From NCBI RefSeq assembly GCF_002002905.1, contig NZ_CP019509.1:3219001-3283000 (forward strand): DNA of 64,000 nucleotides, in the 5' to 3' direction. Shown here piece after piece: positions 47,079 through 61,790 of this stretch. The DNA comes from Aquaspirillum sp. LM1. Its GTDB lineage: Bacteria; Pseudomonadota; Gammaproteobacteria; Burkholderiales; Aquaspirillaceae. The stretch's first letter is position 1; each line of letters starts with the position of its first letter. The position numbers and the translations under genes are program-made. The notes beneath the pieces are model-generated. The model was given only the letters and a program-made list of their open reading frames with translations. It was not told the origin of the DNA and searched no databases.

Positions 47079-49703
47079 ATGCCTGCTCTGCTGAGAGCCT
47101 GGCCCTGGCTGCTGGCACTTTGCCTGGCCTGGCCGGCTTATGCTGCCCACCCTCCTGAGTTACGCTGGCAACTGTGGGAAGACCCACTGGGCGGGCGCGA
47201 CAGTATGGTGGCCTGGCAAAGCGAGCACTTCCGTCCCCTCAGCCCCAGCCGGCTTAACCCCGGTTTCAGCGCCTCGGTATTCTGGCTGCGCAGTCAGCTG
47301 CACAACCCCGCGCCCACTGCGCAACACTACTGGCTGGCGCTGGATAACCCGCGCCTGGAAGACGTGCAGCTTAGCGTGCGCCAGCGGGGCGACGATGGGC
47401 CGGGCATTGCCAGGGTGGCCGGCTGGCGCTACCCAATGAGCTGGCGTGAGGTCAGCGCCAATGTGGTGGTGTTTCCGGTGGAGATTCCCGCCGGGACCAC
47501 CGTAGAGTTTATGCTGCGGGTGGAAAGCCGCAGCGCGGTGTCGCTGACCGGCGCGCTTTGGCATCCTTTGGAATTTCGTGAACAGGAAACCGAACACCAG
47601 CAACTGCAGGCACTGATGCTGGGCATGCTGTGCTCGGTGGCCATGTACGCGCTGATTCAGGGCCTGGTGCGCCACGACACGGTGTTTACCCTGTTTTCGC
47701 TGTGGCTGTTCAGCTTTGTGCTGCACACCATGGTGTTCATGGGTCATGGCTACCGCTATTTCTGGCCACAGGGCGGGCCGGAGGTGGTGCGGCTCACCGG
47801 CGTGATGGGGGCGATGACGGCCATGCTGTTCATGCTGCTGTCGATGTCCTTCCTGCACTTCAAGCAAACCCTGCCACAGTGGATGTACCGTCAGGCCTGG
47901 GCGCTGGCCGGCATCCTGCTGGCGCTGATCCTGTGGATGGGGCTGGGCGACTACCGGATGGCCTCCAGCGCGTTGTCGCTGGCCATGCTGCTGGGCAATG
48001 TGACCTGGCTGCTGCCGGTGGCACTGGCCTGCATCCGCCGGGTGCCCAATGCCCGGCTGTTTGGCCTGAGCGTTCTGGTGTTCTGGCTGGCCGGCATCCA
48101 GTGGCAACTGGTGCTGCTGGGCATGCTGCCGCCGCCGTCGATGCTGAACAGTGCCATGTTGTGGCTGTACAATATTTCGCTGGCCGTGACCTTGCTGATT
48201 GGGGTGACCAGCCGCTCGATGCAGCTGCAACGCGACCATGAACGCACCCAGCGCATCCTGCTGGAAATCCAGAGCCGTCAGCAAAGCCAGCTGGAGCGTG
48301 CCGTGGTGGACCGCACCCGTGAACTGCGCAATGCGCTGATTGCCGCCGAAGCCGCCAACCTGGCCAAGAACGACTTTCTAGCCCGCGTCAGCCACGACCT
48401 GCGCACCCCGCTCACCGCCATCATGGGCTACGCCGACATGATCCAGGCCGCTGGCCGCGCCGATGCGCCGCGTGGCGGCATCATCCGCCGCAGTGCCAAC
48501 CACCTGCTGGCGCTGATTGACGACCTGATTGACTACGCGCGCGGTGCCTCGCAGGGCGACACCCTGCACCCCACCCCCATTTACCTGCACGCGCTGATTG
48601 ACGCCGTGGCTGCCGAAGCCGAAACCCTGGCCAGCAAGCAAAGCAACCGCTTTATTGTCGATGTGCGCAACCTGCCCGGCATTGTCAGCGTTGATGCCAA
48701 GCGGCTGCAGCAAATCCTGCAAAACCTGCTGGCCAACGCGGCCAAATTCACCCATAACGGTGCCATCCGGCTGACCGTGCGCAGCAGCCAGCCCAAGCCG
48801 GGCTTTGTCAAAATCAAGTTCAACGTCAGCGACACCGGCCCCGGCATCGCCCTGGAAGACCAGGCGCGGATTTTTCAGCCGTTTGAACGCTTGCCCTCGG
48901 CGGGACGCTCACCCGGCCTGGGCCTGGGCCTGGCCATTGCCGCTCAGTGGGCCGAACGGATGAACGCCCGCATCACCGTGCGCAGCCGCCCCGGCCACGG
49001 CACCACCTTTGTGCTGTCGCTGACCGTGCCGCTGGCGCGCGAAGACGAACTGCCGTCACACCGGCTGGTGGACAATCACAATGTGCTGAGTCATCTGGAT
49101 GGCCAGGGGCGCGCCCTGCTGATTGCCGAAGACAACGCCGATATTCGCGACATGCTCAGCGCCGAACTGGAAAGCCATGGGTTTCAGGTGGTCAGCTGCG
49201 CCGACGGCCAGCAGGCGATCGAGCATATCCTGCATCGCCGCCTGCCGCTGCCCGACCTGATTCTGACCGATCTGCAAATGCCACGCGCCGACGGCCTGGC
49301 CGTGCTGGCCAGCGCCCGCGAACACGCACCCTGGCTGCCGGTGCTCTTGCTGTCTGCCACCCCGCCAGGCGAAGACAGCGGCTTTGACGCCAGCCTGCTC
49401 AAGCCGGTCAGTATTGCCCAGCTGCTGCACACCCTGGGCCAGTTGCTGGGCCTGCACGCCAGCGACAGCGCCCGCCCGCCAGTGGCCGAATTGCACGCAC
49501 CCTGCCCGCCAGCAGAATACCTGGTGGGCCTGGCCCCGCTGATTGATATGGGGGCCATTTCCGACCTGGCCGACTGGGCCGACCAGTTTGCCCACCAGCA
49601 CCCGGACTGGCAGGCCTTTGCCGACCAGGTGCGCCAGTATGCCGACCATGCCGACCTGGGCCAGCTGCGCGCGCTGGTGCAGCGCTGCCAGCAGCGGGAG
49701 TGA
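47079..49703 (+). CDS. Hybrid sensor histidine kinase with 7TM-DISM sensor
   Basis: The 874-residue membrane kinase has a signal peptide (about 1-22, ending AYA), a periplasmic 7TMR-DISMED2-like domain (about 30-165; SVFWLRSQLHNPAP), seven membrane segments (about 175-385), a coiled coil (RTQRILLEIQSRQQSQLERA), a HisKA domain with the phospho-His in ARVSHDLRTPLTAIMGYADM (about 439), an HATPase with NLLANAAKFT, DTGPGIA and GLGLGLAIA, and a C-terminal receiver with acidic ALLIAEDNADIRDML and phospho-Asp in LILTDLQMP (about 730). The 80-residue tail resembles no domain known to me. It is divergent from the broken response regulator across the tnpB element and was probably its partner. Confidence 0.92.
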   Translation: MPALLRAWPWLLALCLAWPAYAAHPPELRWQLWEDPLGGRDSMVAWQSEHFRPLSPSRLNPGFSASVFWLRSQLHNPAPTAQHYWLALDNPRLEDVQLSVRQRGDDGPGIARVAGWRYPMSWREVSANVVVFPVEIPAGTTVEFMLRVESRSAVSLTGALWHPLEFREQETEHQQLQALMLGMLCSVAMYALIQGLVRHDTVFTLFSLWLFSFVLHTMVFMGHGYRYFWPQGGPEVVRLTGVMGAMTAMLFMLLSMSFLHFKQTLPQWMYRQAWALAGILLALILWMGLGDYRMASSALSLAMLLGNVTWLLPVALACIRRVPNARLFGLSVLVFWLAGIQWQLVLLGMLPPPSMLNSAMLWLYNISLAVTLLIGVTSRSMQLQRDHERTQRILLEIQSRQQSQLERAVVDRTRELRNALIAAEAANLAKNDFLARVSHDLRTPLTAIMGYADMIQAAGRADAPRGGIIRRSANHLLALIDDLIDYARGASQGDTLHPTPIYLHALIDAVAAEAETLASKQSNRFIVDVRNLPGIVSVDAKRLQQILQNLLANAAKFTHNGAIRLTVRSSQPKPGFVKIKFNVSDTGPGIALEDQARIFQPFERLPSAGRSPGLGLGLAIAAQWAERMNARITVRSRPGHGTTFVLSLTVPLAREDELPSHRLVDNHNVLSHLDGQGRALLIAEDNADIRDMLSAELESHGFQVVSCADGQQAIEHILHRRLPLPDLILTDLQMPRADGLAVLASAREHAPWLPVLLLSATPPGEDSGFDASLLKPVSIAQLLHTLGQLLGLHASDSARPPVAELHAPCPPAEYLVGLAPLIDMGAISDLADWADQFAHQHPDWQAFADQVRQYADHADLGQLRALVQRCQQRE

Positions 49704-49733
49704 CACACATTCGGGGCCAAGGGGGCGACCTAA

Positions 49734-49841
49734 GGTAACGCTAAAAAATTGTCATTCCCGCGAAGGCGGGAATCCAGGGTTTTGATTTTGCCGGGTTTTA
49801 CTTTTGGCAAACACGATTTTTCTGAATAAACCAGCGCGTCC
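49734..49841 (-). mobile_element. MITE related to the IS5 element, copy D
   Basis: The 108-bp repeat has ends GGTAACGCTAAAAAATTG and CCAGCGCGTCC and an intact ATTCCCGCGAAGGCGGGAAT core. Flanks are CTAA (49730-49733) and TTAA (49842-49845), a YTAR duplication with one difference. TTAA contains the stop codon of the STAND gene. Confidence 0.85.
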
Positions 49842-52800
49842 TTAACCCATTTTCTCCCGATACGGCACCGGGCCAAACGCCTCCAGCGGCAAGCGCTCGG
49901 GCAGCAGGCCGGGGCGCGGCTGTTGGCAATACACATGCCGCCAAGCATCACCAACCACAGCAAGCACTTCTTGGGTTTCCGGGTTCCACATGGCGTAGCC
50001 GGCCTCGCCACCGGGGCTGGCTTCACACTGCGCCAACACCCGCAGACAGCGACCGCTGGGAATGTCCCATACGCGCAGCGTGCCATCGTCACTGCTGCTG
50101 GCCAGCCACAGTGCGCCATCGGCGGTATAGGCAAAATGGCAATGGAGAACCGGGCCATGATGGCCGCGCAGCACTGGGCCGGGCGCGCCATCCGGCATCT
50201 GCCATAGGCGTAGCGTGCCATCATCGCTGGCCGAGGCCAGCCACTGCAAACCATCAGTATCCAGGCCAGGAGCGAAGGTGCAGTGGTTAACTGCATCCTC
50301 ATGACCGTGCAGTACCGGACCAGACTGGCCGCTTGGCGTTTGCCACAGGCGTACTGTGCTGTCCGCTCCGGCTGAGGCCAGCCACTGCACGCCAGCTGTG
50401 TCTACTGCGGGGGCAAAGGCACAGCACCGTACAGCACCATCATGGCCGCGCAGCACCCGGCTGGCGCGGCGATTGGGTAAGCGCCACAAGCGCACAGCGC
50501 CATCTGTACCCGCAGAAGCCAGCCAAAGTCGCCCTTCCTGATCTGCATCTGGCGCCCAGCTGCAGCTAAGTACTCGGCCTGTGTCTTGGTGACGAAGCGC
50601 CGAGCCGGGCTGGCCTTCGGGCAACTGCCACAGGCTCACCATGCCATCCATTCCTGTGGAAGCCAGCCACTGCACGCCATCGCCGTCTGCCTGTGGGGCG
50701 AATGCTGTGCTGAGTACCGCGCTATTATGCCCGCGCAATACCGGGCCGGCTTGGCCATCGGCCAGTTGCCAGAGCCGCACTGTGTGATCTGCACTGGCGG
50801 ACGCCAGCCAGTGCTCGCCATCGCGGTCAGCGTGTGGCGAGAGTACGCCATCAAAAATAGGGGCTTGATGGTTACTGAGGGGTGAACTGGCCTCGCCACT
50901 GGCCAGATTCCACTGGCGAATGCAGTGGCCGCTTGCATCGCTGGCCACCATGTGCAGTGCGGCCCCGTCCGTTTGGGGGGCTGGCGCCAATACCCCAAAC
51001 CGAGGCACGGTATGTGGTCGGTGATGTGTTCGCACAGTGGTGCCGTCAGGAAATTGCCACTTGCATAAAGTGTTGGACTGATCAAGGCCAATAACGCTGA
51101 ATCCATCTGTGTCGGTGTTCGGGACGAATGTGCATTGCAGAATCAACTGGCGCCATTCTGGGCCGGGCAAGCCGGTGGGCAAGCACCAGGATCGTGTGAC
51201 GCCAGATAGATAACTGGCGAGTACATGGCATGTTCCGTTGCTCCCTGTGGCAGGGCTGGCCGCAAGGTGAACAACGGGAATATGGCCAGTGTGCAAGACC
51301 CGCTCGACAGCTCCGTCTAGTGCTCGCCACAGCCGAACACTGCCATCGAAACTGGCGGACACCAGTCGCAGTACGCCATCTGCCGCCGGGGTGGGCATAA
51401 ATACGCAACTCAAAACCATCTCAGTGTGGCCATGCAACACGGGTCCAGGCTGCCCGTCTGGCAGTTGCCACAGGCGTAGGGAGTGATCGGTGCCGGCGGA
51501 GGCCAGCCACCAGACACCGTCGGCATCGGGCTGTGGCGCAAATGCGCAGTGCTGGACGGGCCCGGTATGGCCGCGCAGCACCGGGCCGGGCGTGGCGTCA
51601 GGCATCCGCCATAGGCGGATTTCACCCTTGGCATCTGCCGAGGCCAGCCAAAATGTGCCATCCGCCAGTTGGGGGGAAAACGCACAATGCCGAATATGCG
51701 TCTGATGGCTGGTCAAAACCGGGCCAGCCTCGCCCGCAGGCAGTCGCCAGAGGCGGAGGTCTCCATCTCGATCGCCGGAGGCCAGCCAGGAGACGCCCTC
51801 GGTGTCGGGCGCGTCAGCAAAAGCACAGGTCGTGATGTTGGCGCGGTGGCCAAGCAAACGCGGGCCGATTTCTCCACTGCGCCAATCGGTCAGCTGCAAG
51901 ACATGGCGTGCCGGCATGGTGAGCCAACCGCGCCCCAGCGGGTCAAGCGTTGGAGCAAGGGCCAGCGTTTTTTGGGGCAAAAAGAAATTGTTGTCTTCTA
52001 GCCACATCCATTCGACCGTATGTTGCGCTTTGGCTTGCGGCACCAGCAATGGCCACTCCAGCGCCAGCGGTGTATCTGCCTGCCAGGGCGCGCCGGCAGG
52101 CTGGCAATTCAGCCATTGTGGCCGATAGCCGCTGGCGTCGCGCCAGTGGGTGTGGCTCAGGGTGCAGTAGCGAAACACCGTGGCGGTGAGCTCGGCCTGA
52201 GAAAAATCCGCGCCGGAGGCGTCGATGTATTGCCAAACCGCGTTTGTTAGCGTGGCGCGCGGCAAGTGGGCGCCGGCCAGCTGTACATGCCGCCATTCGC
52301 TTTGTGTTAAATCCGCATCGGCAAAGTGAGCGCCTTCCAGCCGCAGCGGGCGCTCGGCGCTGCCGACAAACACCCATTCGCGCAGCTTGGCGTGACTAAA
52401 GTCGGCGTTGCGCAGCTCCGGGGTGGGCCAGCCCTGGCGATGGGCGCGCAGGGTGTAGGCCAGTAGCAGCTCGCTGCGCTGCGGAGTGGCGTGCAGCGCC
52501 CAGCGGCTTAGCTGCGCCAGCATGGCGCTGCGCTCGGCGGTGTTGGCTTCGGCCAGCAGCTGGCCAAAAAAATCCAGGGTTTCCTGGCTGGGCAGCGGCA
52601 GCGCCCAGGCATCGGCGCGGTCATCCAGCGCGGCGTCGCGCAGATGGCAGGCCAGAAAAAACTCCAGCAGCGAGGTGTGGGCAAAGCGAAAAGCGCTGCG
52701 CTGGGTGGTTTCGTCGTCGTCGCGGGCCAAAAAAGTGGCGGTGCGCAGGTCTTCTTCCAGTTGCTCGGGGAGCAGGCGCTGGTAGCGACCGCGCAGGGCC

Positions 52801-55064
52801 GGCTCGCTGTCCAGCCAGGCATGCAGCCAGTCGTGCAGCTCGCCAGCCGGCAGGGCGGGCTTGCCGCTTCGCCATAGGTGGGCGGCCAGTTGGCTGGCCA
52901 GGCGCAGCTTGTGTTCGGGGCTGAGCTGGTGTTTGCCGCTGTCGCGCGCCAGCCATTTTTCCACCATGTGCCGGTACAGGGTGACGCCATACACCGGCTG
53001 GCCGCTGGTGCGCAGGCGCTCGATGTCTGGAATGTGCTCGGCCAGCAGCCGCAAGGTGTAGGGGCGCTGGCTAAGCTCGGTCAGGTTATGCACCGCGCCC
53101 AGCATGGCCAGCAGGACGTCGCTGTCCATCTCGGGCAGGGCGTGGCTTAAATAGCTGCGCACCTGCTGTTCGTTCCAGGGTAGCAGCAGCATGGCCTGGT
53201 AGCGGTCGGCGCGCTGCTCGCCGCGCTCTTGCTGGGTAAAGTGGCTTTGCTGCGCTTGCAGGGTGGGGAAATACTGGGTGCGGCAGCTGATCAGCATTTT
53301 CAGGCGCAGCGGGCGCTGCGCTAGCTTGGCGCGCGCCTCGGCGTCGGCCAGCAGTTTCAGCAGCTGGTTGGTGAAGGTTTGGCCATCGTGCGCGCTGAGC
53401 TTCACCAGCACTTCGTCCAGGCCGTCAAACACCAGCAGTGCGCCCTGGGCAATCCAGCGGTGAATGTCTTCCAGGCTGTAGTCATTGCCGCCCTGGGTGT
53501 CCTGCCAGCCGCGCTGCATGCAATCGCGCAGGGTGTCTTCCAGGCTGGGCACCCGCTCGCGCAGGCCGGTCACGTGGCGCAGGTCAAAATACAGCGGAAT
53601 CGGCAAGCTGGGGTCGTCGCGGCGGGCGGCGTCCAGCTCGCGCGCCAGCAGCTGGCAGGTGATGGTTTTGCCCATGCCGTATTCGCCCAGCAGGGCAAAC
53701 AGGCGCGGGGCATCCGGGTTGTGCAGCCACTGACGCAAATAGGGCAGCACTTCTTCGCCTGCGGCGGCGGTGCGGTGATTGTCGGGGAGCAAGGTGTCCA
53801 GGGTGGTGGCGCGGCCAGTGGCCGAGGTGCTCAGTTGCTGGCGGGCAATCCCGTTCAGGTCGCCCATCCCCATTTCGCCCGCGCAGGGCGGCTGGCATAC
53901 GGCGCTGGGAGGCTGTGCTGGCACGGGCTGGCGCGGCGGGTCGGGCGGCGGTGCCAGCGGGGCGGCGCTGAGCAGGGCTTTCACCACGGTCATGGCGTTG
54001 CGCGCAGCAGTGCGCTGGTCGTCGTCCTTGCTGGGGGTGTTTTTATGGCCGTCGGCCCAATCGCAGATGCCTTTGACCACCAGCCAATCCACCTTGTCCG
54101 GGCCGCAGGCGGCTTCTAAGCCCGCGCCTTCCATTTCGCCGCCAATGCATTCCGGCTCGGCGTGGCGGATATGGCGCAAAAAGGCCGCGTTATCCACCAG
54201 TTTGTCGCCACAGGCCATCGGGCCAATGATCACGTGTGGCCAGAGCGAGCTTTCGCGCTGATCGTGATGCAGCGCCTCCAGCCGTTTGAGCAGCTTGGGG
54301 CTGGCGGAAGGGCGGGGGCCGCGATGGGTGAGGCTGTCATCTGCATTGATGCGGGCGTTTTCGTAGTCAAACAGATAGCTCGACACCAGCACATCGCCAA
54401 TTTTCTGCTTGCTTTTGTCCAGGCCAAAGGCAATGCCAACGGCAATCACCGCACAAGGTTGAAATCGATTTAACGCCCATTGGCAGCTGTGCTGTGCCGC
54501 TTTGCGCCCTTGCGGGCTGCGCAGGTGCAGCAGTTCATGGCCATGCAGCACGCCCAGCCGGGCAAATGGGTATTCCCCAGACACATCTGTGTCGCTGTGC
54601 TCGGGAAAGGCCTTCTGCACGGCGTCGGTTTCGTGTGGGTTAAAGGTGATCAGCAGCACCGGTTGGCCTAGCGGCTGGCCGCGCTGAGTAGTCAGCTGTT
54701 GCGCGCTGGGAATGCCGTTCAGGTCGCCTGTATAGGGCGCGCCGGGGCCGTCGGCTTCGCCTTCGCACCACACCTGGCGACGCTCGCCGGCTTTTTTGTC
54801 GGCGGTGGTGCACAGCTGAATGGGGATGCCGGCGGCCTTGGCGGCGTCGTTCAGCTTATCCAGAAAGCGCTTGAGCATGGTGTTGGCGCTGTTCACGCTG
54901 CCAGCGGCGGGCGACAAGGCTTCGCGCAGCGCGTGGTAGTTGGCGTGGCCGTCTTCCTCCATGTGGGCAAGCAGTATTTTGACCCCGGTTTGTTGCGCCG
55001 GGCTGAGCGTGCGCGCCAGTTTGGTCAGGGATTTTTCGGCTAAGTAGCGGTTGAGAGTGGGCAT
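49842..55064 (-). CDS. STAND NTPase: N-terminal domain, PNP-type nucleosidase, NACHT, pentapeptide and WD40 repeats
   Basis: This 1740-residue protein resembles bacterial NLR-like defence proteins. Order: an unrecognised helical domain (about 1-110); a purine-nucleoside-phosphorylase-like domain (about 135-370) with VIAVGIAFGLDKSKQKIGDV, IGGEMEGAGLEAA and VKGICDWADGHK; a Pro-rich linker; a NACHT ATPase with Walker A ALLGEYGMGKT (about 460) and Walker B LLVFDGLDEV (about 545) and sensor-like ISCRTQYF; helical repeats; pentapeptide repeats (about 885-970; RNADFSHAKL, GADFSQAELT); and about 13 WD40 units (about 1060-1690; WLASASDDGTLRLWQM), enough for two propellers. PNP-superfamily effectors that cleave ATP are known in anti-phage systems, so nucleotide depletion on sensing infection is the likely output (inference). 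AGGAG lies seven bases before the ATG. The stop is in the MITE target site. Confidence 0.88.
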   Translation of the reverse strand: MPTLNRYLAEKSLTKLARTLSPAQQTGVKILLAHMEEDGHANYHALREALSPAAGSVNSANTMLKRFLDKLNDAAKAAGIPIQLCTTADKKAGERRQVWCEGEADGPGAPYTGDLNGIPSAQQLTTQRGQPLGQPVLLITFNPHETDAVQKAFPEHSDTDVSGEYPFARLGVLHGHELLHLRSPQGRKAAQHSCQWALNRFQPCAVIAVGIAFGLDKSKQKIGDVLVSSYLFDYENARINADDSLTHRGPRPSASPKLLKRLEALHHDQRESSLWPHVIIGPMACGDKLVDNAAFLRHIRHAEPECIGGEMEGAGLEAACGPDKVDWLVVKGICDWADGHKNTPSKDDDQRTAARNAMTVVKALLSAAPLAPPPDPPRQPVPAQPPSAVCQPPCAGEMGMGDLNGIARQQLSTSATGRATTLDTLLPDNHRTAAAGEEVLPYLRQWLHNPDAPRLFALLGEYGMGKTITCQLLARELDAARRDDPSLPIPLYFDLRHVTGLRERVPSLEDTLRDCMQRGWQDTQGGNDYSLEDIHRWIAQGALLVFDGLDEVLVKLSAHDGQTFTNQLLKLLADAEARAKLAQRPLRLKMLISCRTQYFPTLQAQQSHFTQQERGEQRADRYQAMLLLPWNEQQVRSYLSHALPEMDSDVLLAMLGAVHNLTELSQRPYTLRLLAEHIPDIERLRTSGQPVYGVTLYRHMVEKWLARDSGKHQLSPEHKLRLASQLAAHLWRSGKPALPAGELHDWLHAWLDSEPALRGRYQRLLPEQLEEDLRTATFLARDDDETTQRSAFRFAHTSLLEFFLACHLRDAALDDRADAWALPLPSQETLDFFGQLLAEANTAERSAMLAQLSRWALHATPQRSELLLAYTLRAHRQGWPTPELRNADFSHAKLREWVFVGSAERPLRLEGAHFADADLTQSEWRHVQLAGAHLPRATLTNAVWQYIDASGADFSQAELTATVFRYCTLSHTHWRDASGYRPQWLNCQPAGAPWQADTPLALEWPLLVPQAKAQHTVEWMWLEDNNFFLPQKTLALAPTLDPLGRGWLTMPARHVLQLTDWRSGEIGPRLLGHRANITTCAFADAPDTEGVSWLASGDRDGDLRLWRLPAGEAGPVLTSHQTHIRHCAFSPQLADGTFWLASADAKGEIRLWRMPDATPGPVLRGHTGPVQHCAFAPQPDADGVWWLASAGTDHSLRLWQLPDGQPGPVLHGHTEMVLSCVFMPTPAADGVLRLVSASFDGSVRLWRALDGAVERVLHTGHIPVVHLAASPATGSNGTCHVLASYLSGVTRSWCLPTGLPGPEWRQLILQCTFVPNTDTDGFSVIGLDQSNTLCKWQFPDGTTVRTHHRPHTVPRFGVLAPAPQTDGAALHMVASDASGHCIRQWNLASGEASSPLSNHQAPIFDGVLSPHADRDGEHWLASASADHTVRLWQLADGQAGPVLRGHNSAVLSTAFAPQADGDGVQWLASTGMDGMVSLWQLPEGQPGSALRHQDTGRVLSCSWAPDADQEGRLWLASAGTDGAVRLWRLPNRRASRVLRGHDGAVRCCAFAPAVDTAGVQWLASAGADSTVRLWQTPSGQSGPVLHGHEDAVNHCTFAPGLDTDGLQWLASASDDGTLRLWQMPDGAPGPVLRGHHGPVLHCHFAYTADGALWLASSSDDGTLRVWDIPSGRCLRVLAQCEASPGGEAGYAMWNPETQEVLAVVGDAWRHVYCQQPRPGLLPERLPLEAFGPVPYREKMG

Positions 55065-55690
55065 GTGAATGGCTCCTGATTTCTGTGGTTAAGTGGTGAG
55101 CATCATGCCATGGGTAGGTTTTGGATTGCAAGTGCAGACTTTGTTGTTTAAGTTGTAATTAAGTTGTTTCTGGATGTGTTTTTATTGTTTTCATAAAAAT
55201 TACAATAAAAATCATTTGTTTATTGATTTTTGTATCTTGTGGTTTTTTTTTGGGGCATGGGCTATGCGTGTCATCCATCGTGTAGCTTAAGGTGGGTCTT
55301 GGCGGATTTTCGCCGCCACAGCCACAATCCGCCATCCCTTGTCTGTCGTCGCCCTTGTGCGCAAGGGTGATGCTTGCACTATCTGATAGTCGAATCTTGT
55401 GCAGCCAGTTTTGCGGCGGCTTTGTATAAAATTTGCCTACACCCGCCCGCTGTGCGCAACGCCGCAGTGGGCAGTTTGTGACGGTTTGCGTCGCGTTGAC
55501 GAACAAATTTGCCGCGTTTTTGTACGATCCTGTCCCCTCTGCGCACGACCCATGCCAATGGTCTGTTTAAAATATTGTGTAAGTGCATGATTCTGCTTTA
55601 ATAATGCGACGCACAAATTCCATTTGCCCGAGGGGGGGTGAAGTCTTACAATCGAAACATTTTCTTTATCAGTTCTGTAGGCAACGAAGC
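55065..55690. other. Divergent intergenic region between the STAND gene and gltB
   Basis: About 625 bases, AT-rich near 55130-55260. No convincing gene was found; a 115-codon minus-strand frame (55159-55506) shows no family features. A gltB promoter lies at 55624-55652. A weak minus-strand pair (TTGCAA and CATGAT, 18 apart, near 55100-55130) could serve the STAND gene. Confidence 0.45.
55624..55652 (+). promoter_or_regulatory. Predicted sigma-70 promoter of gltBD
   Basis: TTGCCC (55624-55629) and TACAAT (55647-55652) are exactly 17 bases apart, with a G7 run in the spacer. The start site would give a leader of about 32 bases to the gltB ATG at 55691. Confidence 0.65.
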
Positions 55691-60130
<4,440 letters not shown>

Positions 60131-60135
60131 TCGCA

Positions 60136-60161
60136 CTGGGTGGCGGCGCGCCGCCACCCAG
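60136..60161 (+). repeat. Perfect 26-base palindrome between gltB and gltD
   Basis: CTGGGTGGCGGCG is followed directly by its complement CGCCGCCACCCAG, six bases after the gltB stop. It would form a very stable hairpin without a T-run. A second hairpin (CTGCCGT-GGGCA-ACGGCAG, near 60188-60206) follows. They may attenuate gltD or set the subunit ratio by protecting the gltB message. Confidence 0.7.
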
Positions 60162-60179
60162 GTGACAAGGACGCACTAA

Positions 60180-61634
<1,455 letters not shown>

Positions 61635-61658
61635 GCCGAACACGCTGTGCTGTGTGAC

Positions 61659-61684
61659 AAAAAGCCCGCCTTGGCGGGCTTTTT
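61659..61684 (+). terminator. Rho-independent terminator of gltBD
   Basis: AAAAAGCCCGCC pairs with GGCGGGCTTTTT across a two-base TT turn, with the T-run in the 3' arm. The A-rich 5' arm allows action in both directions. Confidence 0.92.
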
Positions 61685-61759
61685 GTTGTCTGAGCGGGAG
61701 GTGCCGGGTTGGGCCAACCCCCGTCATCCTGCTTGCCCCACGGGCCAATTTGCGCTGTA

Positions 61760-61776
61760 ATGTTACATTATTACAT
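61760..61776 (+). promoter_or_regulatory. Zur-like operator before the zinc GTPase gene
   Basis: ATGTTACATTATTACAT is an imperfect AT-rich palindrome (ATGT...ACAT) of the size and composition of Zur boxes, 15 bases before the assigned start. A repressor bound there would block transcription or initiation under zinc-replete conditions. The match is by eye. Confidence 0.5.
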
Positions 61777-61790
61777 TTATGGGCGTCGCC

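Noticed and set aside
49990-51880. Repeated short motifs in the STAND gene as a possible repeat array
   Set aside because: They are in-frame WD40 units (LAS-x-x-D-x-x-x-RLW) of one protein.
55159-55506. 115-codon minus-strand frame before gltB
   Set aside because: No ribosome site or family motif, it overlaps the expected promoter region, and its composition looks non-coding.
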